Counted from the stretch's first letter, positions 1 to 8,582 are shown. The stretch is 35,308 nucleotides of DNA from an uncultured Clostridia bacterium (GCA_947627755.1 CANQXD010000017.1:1-35308), one strand, 5' to 3'. Made by a program: numbers and translations. Notes: generated from the letters alone by a model not told the origin.

Positions 1-106
1 TGTATCATAAGTTTAATTATGTGTCTTTTTATTTTTATAAAAACGGTAATTTAATTTTACCATTTATAATTTTTTTAAATTTAATTTGAAAATGTAAATT
101 TTAAAA

Positions 107-158
107 GGGGTGTCCCCACCGTTCCATTTTGGAACGAAAAGGGGCGTCCCTCTTGTTC
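107..158. repeat. 52-bp hairpin repeat, copy 1
   Basis: This element lies five bases beyond the stop codon of the minus-strand AI-2E gene. It has an inner stem GTTCCA/TGGAAC with a 3-base loop. An outer stem pairs GGGGTGTCCCC with GGGGCGTCCC using G-T wobbles. A second copy with only two differences over 52 bases occurs at 14936-14987, also at a gene 3' end. The form resembles REP-type palindromes associated with IS200-like (RAYT) transposases, but no such transposase is in the window. It could also act as a terminator. Confidence 0.8.
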
Positions 159-162
159 GTTT

Positions 163-1263
163 TTAAATTTCTCTGTCAAATATTGATTTTGCGAATCCTT
201 TATCTATCATATTTCCAAAAATATTTTTTAGTATAATTAGAATAATTGGACCTATAAGCAGACCAAAAACTCCAATAAAACGAAAGCCTGTATACATTGC
301 AATTAAAGTAAAAATAGGATGTATTCCAATTTGCCCAGATACAACTCTAGGCTCTAAAAATTGTCTAACTATTCCCATAATGGCAAGTAATATAATTAAA
401 CTAATTCCAAGTGTTAAATTTCCATCACAAGCAGCAATTATTGCCCATGGTATCATTACTGTAGCAGAGCCAAAAATAGGAAGTGCATCTACAAAGGCAA
501 TTCCTAAAGCAGCAATTAGTGGGAACTGCACATTAAGTCCTATCCATTTAAAAATGCAAAGCCCTATTAAACAAATAACAAAAGAAACAATAACTAAAAT
601 AGCTTCTGCTTTTAATAAACAGCCAAGTGATTTTGTAATTTCTCGAATATGTTTTGTTAGTTTTTTTACCCATATTTCTGGAAAATGATGTTCTAATTGG
701 TCTATCATATAAATTTTGTCAGTACATATAAAATATAAAGCTAATACGCTGATAACGGTATAAATACCAATAGCAGGTAAAGAAGTAAGCAAGTTTAAAA
801 AATGAGTTAGTGCATTTTTTACCCAGTCTGCTATTGTTGATAATAGTTCTCTTCCGGAAGATTGCATTATTTCTACTATTTCATTTGGTACTTTTATTTT
901 TGTAAAATCAATTTGAGATGTAATATTTGTAAATTGCTGAGAAATTTTTTCTACATATCCATTTAAACCACCTAATAAATTAGAAGATTCTGATATAAGA
1001 GCAAAAATTCCCCAAGTAAGAAGTCCAACTAAAAGTGAAAGTACAACGATAAATACTATAATAGCACTTGTCCTTCTTTTCCATTTAAAATGCTTCATGC
1101 AAAAGCGAATAATAGGTTCTATTAAAAGAGAAATAATAAATGCTACTAGAAATGGAATATAAAAAACAGCTAGTTTAAATGCTAAATATATGCCAATAAT
1201 TGAAAATAGTAGGATAAATATTTTACGAAAAACTTTTGACCAATAATTCATATCAATTATCAT
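163..1263 (-). CDS. AI-2E family transporter, YtvI-like membrane protein
   Basis: This 366-residue polytopic protein has about seven or eight hydrophobic segments. Two lie near the N-terminus (about residues 13-45), one at about 67-90, then a soluble, mostly helical stretch (about 95-150), then a cluster of segments to the C-terminus. The region GIVRQFLEPRVVSGQIGIHP followed by paired hydrophobic helices is the typical C-terminal signature of the AI-2E (UPF0118) family. The length fits the sporulation protein YtvI as well as generic AI-2E permeases. GGGAGG stands nine bases before the ATG. The substrate cannot be told from sequence. The family includes exporters of signalling molecules and ion antiporters, so the call is family-level only. 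A 52-bp repeat follows the stop directly. Confidence 0.85.
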   Translation of the reverse strand: MIIDMNYWSKVFRKIFILLFSIIGIYLAFKLAVFYIPFLVAFIISLLIEPIIRFCMKHFKWKRRTSAIIVFIVVLSLLVGLLTWGIFALISESSNLLGGLNGYVEKISQQFTNITSQIDFTKIKVPNEIVEIMQSSGRELLSTIADWVKNALTHFLNLLTSLPAIGIYTVISVLALYFICTDKIYMIDQLEHHFPEIWVKKLTKHIREITKSLGCLLKAEAILVIVSFVICLIGLCIFKWIGLNVQFPLIAALGIAFVDALPIFGSATVMIPWAIIAACDGNLTLGISLIILLAIMGIVRQFLEPRVVSGQIGIHPIFTLIAMYTGFRFIGVFGLLIGPIILIILKNIFGNMIDKGFAKSIFDREI

Positions 1264-1357
1264 ATACTTTATCCTCCCTATTTCTTATAGTAATGTAATT
1301 TGAGTTTTTATTATTCTTCTACGCCATTTGTACTTAATTGCTAATTTTTTATGTATG

Positions 1358-1385
1358 AAGCTTCATAATTTATATTATGAAGCTT
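1358..1385. terminator. inverted repeat after the CBS gene
   Basis: A perfect 12-bp stem (AAGCTTCATAAT with ATTATGAAGCTT) and a TTAT loop lie ten bases past the stop of the minus-strand CBS-domain gene. There is no clean U-tract on the minus strand, so it may work as a 3' stabilising hairpin or a weak terminator. Confidence 0.5.
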
Positions 1386-1394
1386 GTCTTAAAA

Positions 1395-1835
1395 TTATTC
1401 TGCATTTTTGTCATTACATCCGCATATATTTTCTAAGGTATGACATACGTCTTGTGTGTTTACATTTTGGTTGTTACATAAATCACCTAATGTGATAATA
1501 CCGATTACTTGGTTGTTTTCATCAATAACAGGAAGACGACGAATTTGCTCGTTTGACATTGTTTTTTGAGCTTGTTCTATTTCTTCTTCTGGACCACAAC
1601 AACATACTTTACAAGTCATTATTTCACTTACAGGAGTTGTTGCAACGTCTTTATCGCATGCAATACTCCTTAAAATTACATCTCTATCTGTTACAAGTCC
1701 TACTATTTTTTTGTTGGTATCACATACTGGAATACAACCAACATGTTTATTACACATTAATTTAGCGCAATCTTTTATTGTGCTATCTGGTGTTAAATAA
1801 GCCACCTCATTACACATACAATCTTTTACTTTCAT
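1395..1835 (-). CDS. tandem CBS-domain protein, cysteine-rich
   Basis: About 146 residues with two CBS domains. The first covers roughly residues 4-58 (VKDCM ... GLVTDRDVILRS) and the second roughly 70-122 (VSEIMTCKVCCC ... IGIITLGDLCNN). Paired CBS domains form a Bateman module that usually binds adenosine nucleotides. With no catalytic domain attached, this is a stand-alone sensor or regulator. It is unusually rich in cysteine: CMC near the N-terminus, CCC between the domains, and a CGC-containing tail, which may suggest metal binding or redox sensing (inference). I place the start at the ATG at 1835 because AAGGTGGG lies at normal distance before it. An upstream GTG at 1847 overlaps that ribosome site. 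Confidence 0.85.
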   Translation of the reverse strand: MKVKDCMCNEVAYLTPDSTIKDCAKLMCNKHVGCIPVCDTNKKIVGLVTDRDVILRSIACDKDVATTPVSEIMTCKVCCCGPEEEIEQAQKTMSNEQIRRLPVIDENNQVIGIITLGDLCNNQNVNTQDVCHTLENICGCNDKNAE

Positions 1836-1970
1836 ATTTTTTCCCACCTTTTTTTAAAATTTATGCATTTTTATTTTATGTATTTTTCATTTTTTTATAC
1901 AATTTGAAATTACAAATTAGACCATTTTTTGGATTTTTTGCAAAATTTTACATAAATTTTAATTTTAGTA

Positions 1971-1999
1971 TTGACATAAAAATAAATTTATGTTAGAAT
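1971..1999 (+). promoter_or_regulatory. strong sigma-A-type promoter with extended -10
   Basis: TTGACA at 1971-1976, a 17-base spacer and TAGAAT at 1994-1999, with TG one base upstream of the -10 (TGTTAGAAT). Transcription should start near 2006. The first structured element downstream is a tRNA-like fold, and the unit ends at the terminator at 2286-2325. Confidence 0.8.
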
Positions 2000-2032
2000 G
2001 TATTTCAGTTTTAAGATAAATCTTTATTGTAA

Positions 2033-2117
2033 GCCCCAGTAATTCAACAGGCAGAGCGAAACCACAAATATGATAAAATAGGTTTTAGTGTTAGAGGTTC
2101 GAATCCTCTCTGGGGCG
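2033..2117 (+). tRNA. atypical tRNA-like element with 17-nt anticodon loop
   Basis: Acceptor stem GCCCCAG (2033-2039) pairs perfectly with CTGGGGC (2110-2116). The T-arm is a perfect 5-bp stem with loop TTCGAAT. The D-arm is weak (ATTC with GAGC) but has GG in its loop. The anticodon stem AAACC/GGTTT (2059-2063 and 2081-2085) encloses 17 bases instead of 7, and the variable region is 7 bases. No anticodon can be assigned. It may be a degenerate tRNA, an atypical allo-tRNA, or a tRNA mimic within a longer RNA. CCA is not encoded. Confidence 0.5.
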
Positions 2118-2150
2118 TTAAAACGATTTTTTCGTTTTAAAAATTATTTA

Positions 2151-2222
2151 CGGGCAATAGTGTTAATTGGATAAAACGTCACCCTGGAGGTGAAATTAGA
2201 GGTTCGAATCCTCTTTGTCCGA
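2151..2222 (+). tRNA. atypical tRNA-like element, possible UGG (Pro) anticodon
   Basis: Acceptor CGGGCAA pairs with TTGTCCG (one G-T wobble), with A as discriminator. The T-arm AGAGG-TTCGAAT-CCTCT is canonical. The D-stem has one mismatch. The anticodon region is two to three bases too short. Either TCACC/GGTGA closes a 5-base loop CTGGA, or a 4-bp stem TCAC/GTGA closes the 7-base loop CCTGGAG. The second fold gives anticodon TGG, and C1-G72 with A73 is also typical of tRNA-Pro. However, C replaces the near-universal T33. Function is uncertain. Confidence 0.5.
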
Positions 2223-2285
2223 TTCAGGTGCTTACTGGGTTGCATCTGATACTTTCGTAAGGAGAAGGAATCCTCCTTTCGCAGG

Positions 2286-2325
2286 AAACAGCAAGTAGAT
2301 ATTTCTACTTGCTGTTTCGCTTTTT
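2286..2325 (+). terminator. intrinsic terminator of the tRNA-like unit
   Basis: A perfect 14-bp stem (AAACAGCAAGTAGA with TCTACTTGCTGTTT) and tetraloop TATT, followed by CGCTTTTT. It lies between the RNA unit and the convergent gene at 2354. Confidence 0.9.
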
Positions 2326-2353
2326 AGTTATTTAGTTATAGTAAAAAGCTATT

Positions 2354-2956
2354 TCAAATAATTTCATAATCTCTATATGGTGGTCTTGGCTCTCCCGGAA
2401 ATGGAGGTCTTGGATAAGGTGGCCTTGGACGTGGTGGTCTATTGGGAAAATTTCCACCTAATAACTGATTTAGAATTAAAATTCTAATTAAATCTCGCAA
2501 TAATGGATTGTTTGGCCTTCTTTGCCTATTTTCTATTTGCGTATTTCTTTGCATTGTTTGGTTTGAAAATGCTTGATTTGCACTATTTCTATTAGAGTTT
2601 ATCCTTACATTATTATTTGTTCTATTTTCTATTTCTGAATTTTGATTTCTATTTTCAATTTGAATATTAACTAAAATTTCATTATTATTTTCTACCTTTT
2701 GATAGACTTCTTCTACCATATTTTCTAATATTTCTCTTGTTACTGGCACAGTACATTTATTGCATACTTCACAAACAATAGGATTAAGAAGTTTATAAAT
2801 CTCTGGATAACATTCTTCTAATTCTTTTGTATTTTGATTTGGCAAAATGTAATTTTGTGTTTCTTCTATTATATTTCTTTGATATGTATCTTGATTTTCT
2901 ACTATTGGGTAACCTAACACACTTCTCATATAATCTTCATAGTTTTGATAATACAT
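2354..2956 (-). CDS. hypothetical Cys/Asn/Pro-rich protein, possibly spore-associated
   Basis: 200 residues in three parts. The N-terminal half (about 45-95) holds YPEIYKLLNPIVCEVCNKC followed by an amphipathic helix (TREILENMVEEVYQKVE). I associate this arrangement with small proteins of spore-forming Clostridia (recall, not a database match). The middle (about 100-145) is low-complexity and rich in Asn, Gln and Arg. After a short hydrophobic helix (LLRDLIRILILNQLLGG) the C-terminus is a proline-rich repeat of PRPP/PYPRPPFPG units. No signal peptide is seen. A GAGGAGGGG ribosome site precedes the ATG. A spore-coat or spore-surface role is inference. No enzymatic motif is visible. Confidence 0.6.
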   Translation of the reverse strand: MYYQNYEDYMRSVLGYPIVENQDTYQRNIIEETQNYILPNQNTKELEECYPEIYKLLNPIVCEVCNKCTVPVTREILENMVEEVYQKVENNNEILVNIQIENRNQNSEIENRTNNNVRINSNRNSANQAFSNQTMQRNTQIENRQRRPNNPLLRDLIRILILNQLLGGNFPNRPPRPRPPYPRPPFPGEPRPPYRDYEII

Positions 2957-3045
2957 AAGTTTTCCCCTCCTCTATTCTTATGTATTATTGTATGCTATTC
3001 TTCTTGTTTTGGTGATTATATTCGAAGAAAAATTTTTTTGAGCAC

Positions 3046-3078
3046 AAAAAAAGAGCTAACATTTTATTTGTTAGCCCC
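3046..3078 (-). terminator. terminator after murD
   Basis: On the minus strand GGGCTAAC pairs with GTTAGCTC around an AT-only loop, followed by a run of seven T. It starts about 25 bases past the murD stop. Confidence 0.8.
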
Positions 3079-3101
3079 TATTCTTTTATTTAATTAAAAT
3101 T

Positions 3102-4508
3102 TTATAAATTTTTTACAAATTCTTTAAATTTGTCACCACGCTCTGCAAAATTTTTAAAAGCATCAAAGCTTGCACTAGCTGGTGAAAGTAAAACCACATC
3201 CCCTACTTTTGCTTTTTTTCTTGCAAAATTAACTGCTTCCTCTAAATTTTTTACATAGCAAATTTCCACTTCTTTTTGAAGTTTTTGCATTGCATTTTGT
3301 GTAGCTTCTGCTATTTTCATGCTGGTTGGACCACATAAAATTAGAGTTCCTACTTTTTCTGCAATAGCTTCTCCTACCTCTTTATAATCTAAACCTTTAT
3401 CAGAGCCACCTGCAAGTAATATGATATTTTCATCAAAGGCATGAAGTCCTGCAATGGTGCTTGCTGGGCTAGTTCCAATGGAGTCATTATAATATTTTAC
3501 ACCATCTAATTCACGTACAAACTCTAAACGGTGTTCTACACCATTGAATTCTTTAATGACTTTTATAGCAGTATCCACTGGAATAAAAGAAGATGTTACA
3601 GCAAGTGCAGCACAAATATTTTCGTAATTATGAATTCCTCTTAATTTAACTTCTGTTCTAGGAAGTAAATGTCTGCGAACACCATCCTCACAGTATTTAA
3701 TATTTTCATCTGCTCTATCATAAATATAGCCATCTTGTAATTTTTCTTTACTACTAAAGAATATAACCTTTCCATTTGCTTCTTTTGCAAATGAACGTGT
3801 AATTTCATTATCGTAATTTAATACTAAAATACCATTTTCGTTTTGATGTTTAAAAATATTCTTTTTTGCTTCTTGATATTCTTCATAAGAACGATGAATA
3901 TTTAAGTGATCTGGATAAATATTCGTTACTAAAGAAACATCTGGGCTAATATCCATATCCATTAGTTGAAAACTACTCATTTCCAAAATAACAAAATCTT
4001 CTGGTTTCATATCTTTAATTTGTGTAAAAATTGGTTTTCCAATGTTGCCACCTAAAAAACAAGTATGCCCTGTTTGTTTTAAAATCTCGTAAATTAAAGT
4101 GGTAGTTGTAGTTTTTCCTTCTGTTCCTGTAATTCCAATTGTTTTAGCAGGTGTTAATTTTAACACCATTTCAATTTCAGAAGTTAAAATTGCTCCTCTT
4201 TCTACTTCTTCTTCTATCTCTTTTATAAATGGCATAGCACTTGGAGAACGGAAAATAATATCAAAACCTTTTAAATTTTGTAGATTTCTTCTTCCAAAAT
4301 AATAAGGAAAACGATATTGTTCCATTTTTCCAATGATGTTTTCATCAATTTCTGCTATGGTACGATTATCAAAAACGCTTACTTTTGCATTATGCTCGTA
4401 AAAATAGTCTAGCAAAGGAATATTGCTAACACCAATTCCAATAATGGCAATTTTTTTGCCTGCAATGAAACGATTAAATTCTTCTAATTTTTTGTTATAA
4501 AATTCCAT
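3102..4508 (-). CDS. murD: UDP-N-acetylmuramoylalanine--D-glutamate ligase
   Basis: 468 residues, close to the usual MurD length of about 450. The enzyme adds D-glutamate to UDP-MurNAc-L-Ala in cytoplasmic peptidoglycan precursor synthesis, using ATP. Residues 18-35 (KKIAIIGIGVSN) form the N-terminal Rossmann-like substrate domain. The ATP-binding loop GTEGKTTT lies at 128-135; Mur ligases usually have GTNGKTTT, so Glu replaces Asn here. Later come EMSSFQLMD, the NIYPDHLNIH segment, GVEHRLEFV and the YYNDSIGTSPAST region of the C-terminal domain. AAAGGAAAAG precedes the ATG. It stands alone rather than in a dcw cluster and carries its own terminator. Confidence 0.95.
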   Translation of the reverse strand: MEFYNKKLEEFNRFIAGKKIAIIGIGVSNIPLLDYFYEHNAKVSVFDNRTIAEIDENIIGKMEQYRFPYYFGRRNLQNLKGFDIIFRSPSAMPFIKEIEEEVERGAILTSEIEMVLKLTPAKTIGITGTEGKTTTTTLIYEILKQTGHTCFLGGNIGKPIFTQIKDMKPEDFVILEMSSFQLMDMDISPDVSLVTNIYPDHLNIHRSYEEYQEAKKNIFKHQNENGILVLNYDNEITRSFAKEANGKVIFFSSKEKLQDGYIYDRADENIKYCEDGVRRHLLPRTEVKLRGIHNYENICAALAVTSSFIPVDTAIKVIKEFNGVEHRLEFVRELDGVKYYNDSIGTSPASTIAGLHAFDENIILLAGGSDKGLDYKEVGEAIAEKVGTLILCGPTSMKIAEATQNAMQKLQKEVEICYVKNLEEAVNFARKKAKVGDVVLLSPASASFDAFKNFAERGDKFKEFVKNL

Positions 4509-4585
4509 ACTTTTCCTTTCTAAAAATTTAAAAATTGATTAAAATAAACATTATAAATGATAATTTAAACTTTATTTTACTATAA

Positions 4586-5293
4586 TTATACAGTTAATTT
4601 TAATTCCTCTATGTATTCACATACTTTATCTGTAGATTCTTCTACGTTTTTACAATCAGTTACATCAATTGGTATGGTTTTCTCTTGTAAAGTATAAAAA
4701 CCTGCTTTTTCTTGCAATTCATCACGCTTTTTAATATGTTCTTTTAGTTCTTCTAAATCTGCATTTTCACCATATTGAATGGCTTTTCTTCTTACTCTTT
4801 CCTCTAATGAAGCTGTAATAAAAAAGTGATAATTCATCTCTGGATAAATAGTACTTAAAGCTCTTCCTGATAATATTACATTATATTTCTCTTTTAGTTC
4901 ATTTATGAGATTTTTAGCGAAGATAAATAAATTTGTATTATCTGCACTTCCACCTGCAACAGATACAGCAAGAGATGCTTCCTGTGATTGTAATTTTTCT
5001 TCTTCTATTTTCTGACCTTTTACATATACAACCGTTTCTCTATTTTCTATTTTGATTTCAACTTGTAATAAGTCCATCATTTTTTTGATATCTATTTGTT
5101 CTATGTTTGATTGTAAACTTTTCATATTGTGTGCTAGTTCTTGATGTGCTTTCATAAATGCATAGATAATACCACGATATAAGTTTCCACCATGCAATAC
5201 AATACTATTTGGCATTTTTTTCAATAATTCTCTACAAATGGAAGTTTTTCCACTTCCTACTAGTCCTTCTATTCCTATAACTATATGTTCCAT
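4586..5293 (-). CDS. cytidylate kinase-like P-loop NMP kinase
   Basis: About 235 residues. The N-terminal P-loop GLVGSGKTS lies at about residues 10-18 and is followed by a segment (LHGGNLYRGIIYAFM) matching the NMP-binding part of cytidylate kinases. ILSGRALSTIYPEMNYHFFITASLEERVRRK fits the Cmk pattern in which a Gly-Arg motif precedes a lid region. It is more divergent than a typical Cmk, so the nucleotide substrate is uncertain: CMP/dCMP kinase or a related kinase. I place the start at the ATG at 5293 because AAGGA lies nine bases upstream. An ATG at 5302 is too close to that site. Confidence 0.7.
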   Translation of the reverse strand: MEHIVIGIEGLVGSGKTSICRELLKKMPNSIVLHGGNLYRGIIYAFMKAHQELAHNMKSLQSNIEQIDIKKMMDLLQVEIKIENRETVVYVKGQKIEEEKLQSQEASLAVSVAGGSADNTNLFIFAKNLINELKEKYNVILSGRALSTIYPEMNYHFFITASLEERVRRKAIQYGENADLEELKEHIKKRDELQEKAGFYTLQEKTIPIDVTDCKNVEESTDKVCEYIEELKLTV

Positions 5294-5403
5294 TTTTATC
5301 ATTCCTTTTCTTTTATATTCTAGAATTCCGTCTTTTTATAAACAAATTATAACATATTTTTTGTATTTGTAAAATAGGAATTCTTTGTTTTTTAATAGTT
5401 ATA

Positions 5404-5431
5404 ATTTGTATGTATAAATTTGTTTTATAAT
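5404..5431 (+). promoter_or_regulatory. putative promoter of the Asn-rich micro-ORF
   Basis: A perfect TATAAT at 5426-5431 lies about 43 bases before the small plus-strand ORF. The -35 region (TTTGTA-like near 5405) is weak, so the promoter is only partly supported. Confidence 0.45.
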
Positions 5432-5473
5432 GTACACAATAAAACTAGATAAAAGAAAGGAAGGTGCTTTTTT

Positions 5474-5596
5474 ATGTCAGAAAGAAATAACAACAATAAT
5501 AACAGCCAAAAAAACAATAACAACAATGAAAAAAATAATCAAAACAATCAAAACAGAAATAACAACAATGAAAACAATAGCAATAACTGCAGATAG
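5474..5596 (+). CDS. 40-residue asparagine-rich peptide
   Basis: This small ORF starts with ATG after AAGGAAGG at about ten bases. It encodes 40 residues, 24 of them Asn, with scattered Gln, Lys, Glu and Arg and a C-terminal NNCR carrying the only cysteine. There is no hydrophobic segment. A TATAAT box upstream and a strong terminator directly downstream make it an isolated, expressed-looking transcription unit. I do not recognise the family. Such low-complexity peptides occur among small spore or prion-like proteins, but no function is assigned. A non-coding reading cannot be excluded, though the ribosome site and tight terminator favour coding. Confidence 0.6.
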   Translation: MSERNNNNNNSQKNNNNNEKNNQNNQNRNNNNENNSNNCR

Positions 5597-5602
5597 TTAA
5601 TA

Positions 5603-5658
5603 AAATAAACCCCAGATAACAATATTTCATTGCTATGTGGGGTTTATTTCTTTTTTTT
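5603..5658 (+). terminator. intrinsic terminator, probably bidirectional
   Basis: A perfect 11-bp stem (AAATAAACCCC with GGGGTTTATTT) with further pairing inside the loop, followed by eight T after one C. It ends the Asn-rich peptide transcript. On the minus strand it lies about 75 bases past the uvrA stop and can serve that gene too. Confidence 0.88.
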
Positions 5659-5731
5659 ATTTTTGGAAAAATTTTTCTTATTTTGCTAATATAAAAATAA
5701 ATATCGTGTATTTAGATTTGGTGTATTTGCA

Positions 5732-8566
5732 TTATTTTTCCAAATACTTTTTCAAAAACTTTCCTGTGTAACTTTGTTCATTTCTTACTACTTGCTCTGG
5801 GGTTCCAACAGCAATTACTTGTCCGCCTTTGTCTCCCCCTTCTGGTCCTAAATCAATAATGTAATCGCAAGTTTTAATTAAATCTAAATTGTGTTCAATC
5901 ACAATAATGCTATTTCCAGTATCAACCAAACGTTGCAAAATATCGACTAAACGATGAACATCCGCAATGTGAAGTCCGGTAGTTGGTTCGTCTAATATAT
6001 AAAGTGTTTTTCCTGTTGGCTTTTTAGAAAGTTCAGTTGCAAGTTTTACTCTTTGTGCTTCTCCACCAGATAAAGTAGTAGAAGGTTGTCCGAAGTTTAA
6101 TGTATCCTAATCCTACATCATACAAAGTTTGAATTTTGTTTTTAATACGAGGTAAGTTTTGGAAAAAGTCAAGTGCTTCTTCTACTGTCATATCTAATAC
6201 ATCTGAAATAGTTTTGCCTTTGTATTTTACCTCTAATGTTTCTTTATTGTAACGTTTTCCTTTACATACTTCGCAAGGTACATAAATATCAGATAAAAAA
6301 TGCATTTCTATTTTTAGCACACCATCTCCAGAGCAAGCTTCACATCTTCCTCCTGGTACGTTAAAGCTAAATCTGCCTTTATCATATCCACGCATTTTTG
6401 CTTCATTAGTTCCGGCAAATAAGTCACGAATATAGTCAAAAACACCAGTGTATGTTGCTGGGTTAGAACGAGGTGTTCTTCCAATTGGAGATTGATCAAT
6501 ATTAATAATTTTATCTATATTTTCAATACCTTTTACTTCTTTACATTTTCCTGCTTTTACGTTTGAACCATTGATTTCTTTTTCCAACGTTTTATATAGC
6601 ACTTCATTTACCAAGGTACTTTTTCCAGAACCAGAAACACCTGTTACACAAATAAATTGACCAAGTGGAAATTTGACATTGATATTTTTTAAGTTATGCT
6701 CTGTTGCTCCTTTTACTTCAATTGCTTTTCCATTTGATTTTCTTCTTTTTTCTGGTACATGAATTTGTTTTCTGCCACTTAAGTAATCTCCTGTAATAGA
6801 ACCTTCTACCTTTTTAACTTCTTCGGCAGTACCGTTGTGCCATGACATAACCGCCATGAACGCCAGCTCCAGGACCAATATCAATAATTTGGTCTGCTGC
6901 ATACATGGTATCTTCGTCATGTTCTACGACTAGCACGCTATTTCCTAAGTCGCGCAATTTCTTTAATGTAGCAATTAGTTTGTCATTATCTCTTTGGTGA
7001 AGTCCAATACTTGGCTCGTCTAAAATATATAAAACACCAGTTAAACCAGAACCAATTTGTGTTGCCAAACGAATACGTTGTGCTTCTCCTCCTGATAAAC
7101 TTCCTGCACTTCTGGATAAAGTTAAGTAATCTAAGCCTACATCAATTAAAAATTGAAGCCTTGTATTTAATTCTTTTAGAATTTGGTCTGCTATCATAGC
7201 ATCTTTTTTACTTAATACCAAAGAATTTAAATATTCTTTAATTTGCACAATTTGCATATCGGTTAGTTCTTTAATATTTTTACTTCCTACTTTTACTGCT
7301 AAACTATTTTTATTTAATCTAGAGCCATGACATTCTGGACAATCACTATCACTCATATACATTTCATAAAAATCACGCATACCTTGTGATTTTGTTTCAT
7401 TGTGTCTTCTCTCTAATGTAGGAATAACACCTTCAAATGGTGAAGTAAACTTACGAATGCCAGCGTAGGATTCATATTCAAAATCAATTACTTCGCTTCC
7501 TGTTCCATAAAGAATCTTTTCTAGAAATTCTCTTGGCAATTTTTTTATAGGAACGTCTTTAATTTTGACACCATAATGTTTAGCAATACTTTCAAAATAC
7601 ATTTTTGCCATAGTATCGCCTTTTTTCATAGTGCTGGCGCCAAAAGCTTTTATACCATCATATAACGTTTTATTTTTATCAGGAACAATTAAATCTTCAT
7701 CCATTTTCATTAAGAAACCAAGTCCAGTACAACTAGGACAAGCACCATAAGGATTGTTAAAAGAAAACATTCTTGGAGATAATTCTTCAAAACTAATGTT
7801 ACAATCTGGACAAGCATAATTGCCGCTAAATAGCATTTCTTTCTGGTTTGTAGCATCTTCAATTAACACTAAATTATTTGCATTTTTTAAGGCAATTTCT
7901 ACACTTTCAGTTAAACGAGAGCGAATATCTTCTTTAATTACTAATCTATCTACTACAAGTTCGATATTGTGTTTCTTCTTTCTGTCTAAATCTAAATCAT
8001 CGGAAAGTTCTACCATATTGCCATCGACTCTAGCACGCACAAAACCTTCTTTTTGGTAGGCTTCTAATTGTTTTACAAATTCACCTTTTTTGCCACGAAT
8101 AATAGGTGCTAACACTTGAATTTTTGTGCCTTCTGGCAATTCTAAAATAGCATCCACCATTTGGTCTATGGTTTGTTTTTCAATTTTCTTACCACAATTT
8201 GGACAATATGGCACCCCAATTCTTGCATATAACAAACGCAAATAATCATAAATTTCAGTCACTGTTCCTACGGTAGAGCGAGGATTTTTAGAAGTCGTTT
8301 TCTGGTCAATAGAAATAGCTGGTGATAGACCATCAATATACTCTACTTCTGGCTTTTCCATAAGCCCTAAAAATTGCCTTGCATAAGAAGAAAGACTTTC
8401 TACATATCTTCTTTGCCCTTCTGCATACAATGTATCAAATGCAAGAGAAGACTTTCCGTGAGCCAGAAAGACCAGTTAAAACAACTAATTTATCTCTTGG
8501 AATTTCTAAGTTAATATTTTTTAAATTATGCTCTTTTGCTCCTTTTATTATAATTTTATCATTCAC
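5732..8566 (-). CDS. uvrA: excinuclease ABC subunit A, interrupted by three CGG +1 shift sites
   Basis: UvrA is the damage-recognition ATPase of nucleotide excision repair. Joined across three +1 shifts, it reads as 943 residues, the usual UvrA length. Visible landmarks are the first Walker A (GLSGSGKSS, about 32-40), zinc-binding CxxC pairs (CPNC, CPDC, CPSC, later CEAC and CEVC), the first signature ([13 protein letters not shown]), the second Walker A (GVSGSGKST) and the second signature ([12 protein letters not shown]). The frame changes at 8458, 6834 and 6092. At each, the zero-frame codon is CGG, and skipping its C gives Gly37, Gly578 and Gly825. No other lesion exists in the gene. The start is a GTG at 8566, because [17 protein letters not shown] matches the UvrA N-terminus; the only ribosome site is a run of seven G. 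Upstream lies the foldback element. Confidence 0.9.
6090..6092 (-). other. CGG +1 shift site 3 in uvrA
   Basis: The coding strand reads AAA CTT CGG ACA in zero frame, then runs 19 codons into a stop. Dropping the C gives [12 protein letters not shown], the exact second ABC signature context of UvrA. Confidence 0.9.
6832..6834 (-). other. CGG +1 shift site 2 in uvrA
   Basis: The coding strand reads GCA CAA CGG TAC and meets TAA five codons later. Skipping the C gives A-Q-G-T-A-E-E-V, the usual UvrA continuation. Confidence 0.9.
8456..8458 (-). other. CGG +1 shift site 1 in uvrA
   Basis: The coding strand reads GGC TCA CGG AAA and meets TGA six codons later. Skipping the C gives G-S-G-K-S-S, the first Walker A motif, so no ATPase can form without the shift. 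Confidence 0.92.
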
Positions 8567-8582
8567 TTTAATTCCCCCCCAG

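Larger units (their letters stand above)
2006..2325 (+). ncRNA. short non-coding transcription unit with two tRNA-like folds
   Basis: A near-consensus promoter and a strong intrinsic terminator define an RNA of about 320 nt with no open reading frame. It contains tRNA-like folds at 2033-2117 and 2151-2222. They are followed by a hairpin pairing CAGGTGC with GCATCTG and another pairing AAGGAG with CTCCTT. The terminator comes last. Both tRNA-like parts share the same T-arm, AGAGG-TTCGAAT-CCTCT. I do not recognise the family. It could be an operon of atypical tRNAs or a regulatory RNA with tRNA mimicry. The facing gene at 2354 is convergent. Confidence 0.6.

Noticed and set aside
380..688. Plus-strand ORFs antisense to the AI-2E, murD, glyQS and other genes
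   Set aside because: They are shadow frames of well-supported minus-strand genes, without ribosome sites or recognisable domains.
2033..2222. Suppressor tRNA reading CGGN
   Set aside because: Neither tRNA-like fold shows an NCCG sequence in its anticodon loop, so a direct link to the shift sites cannot be claimed.
5732..8566. uvrA as an ordinary decayed pseudogene
   Set aside because: Apart from three identical CGG events there is no premature stop, deletion or loss of a catalytic motif over 943 codons.
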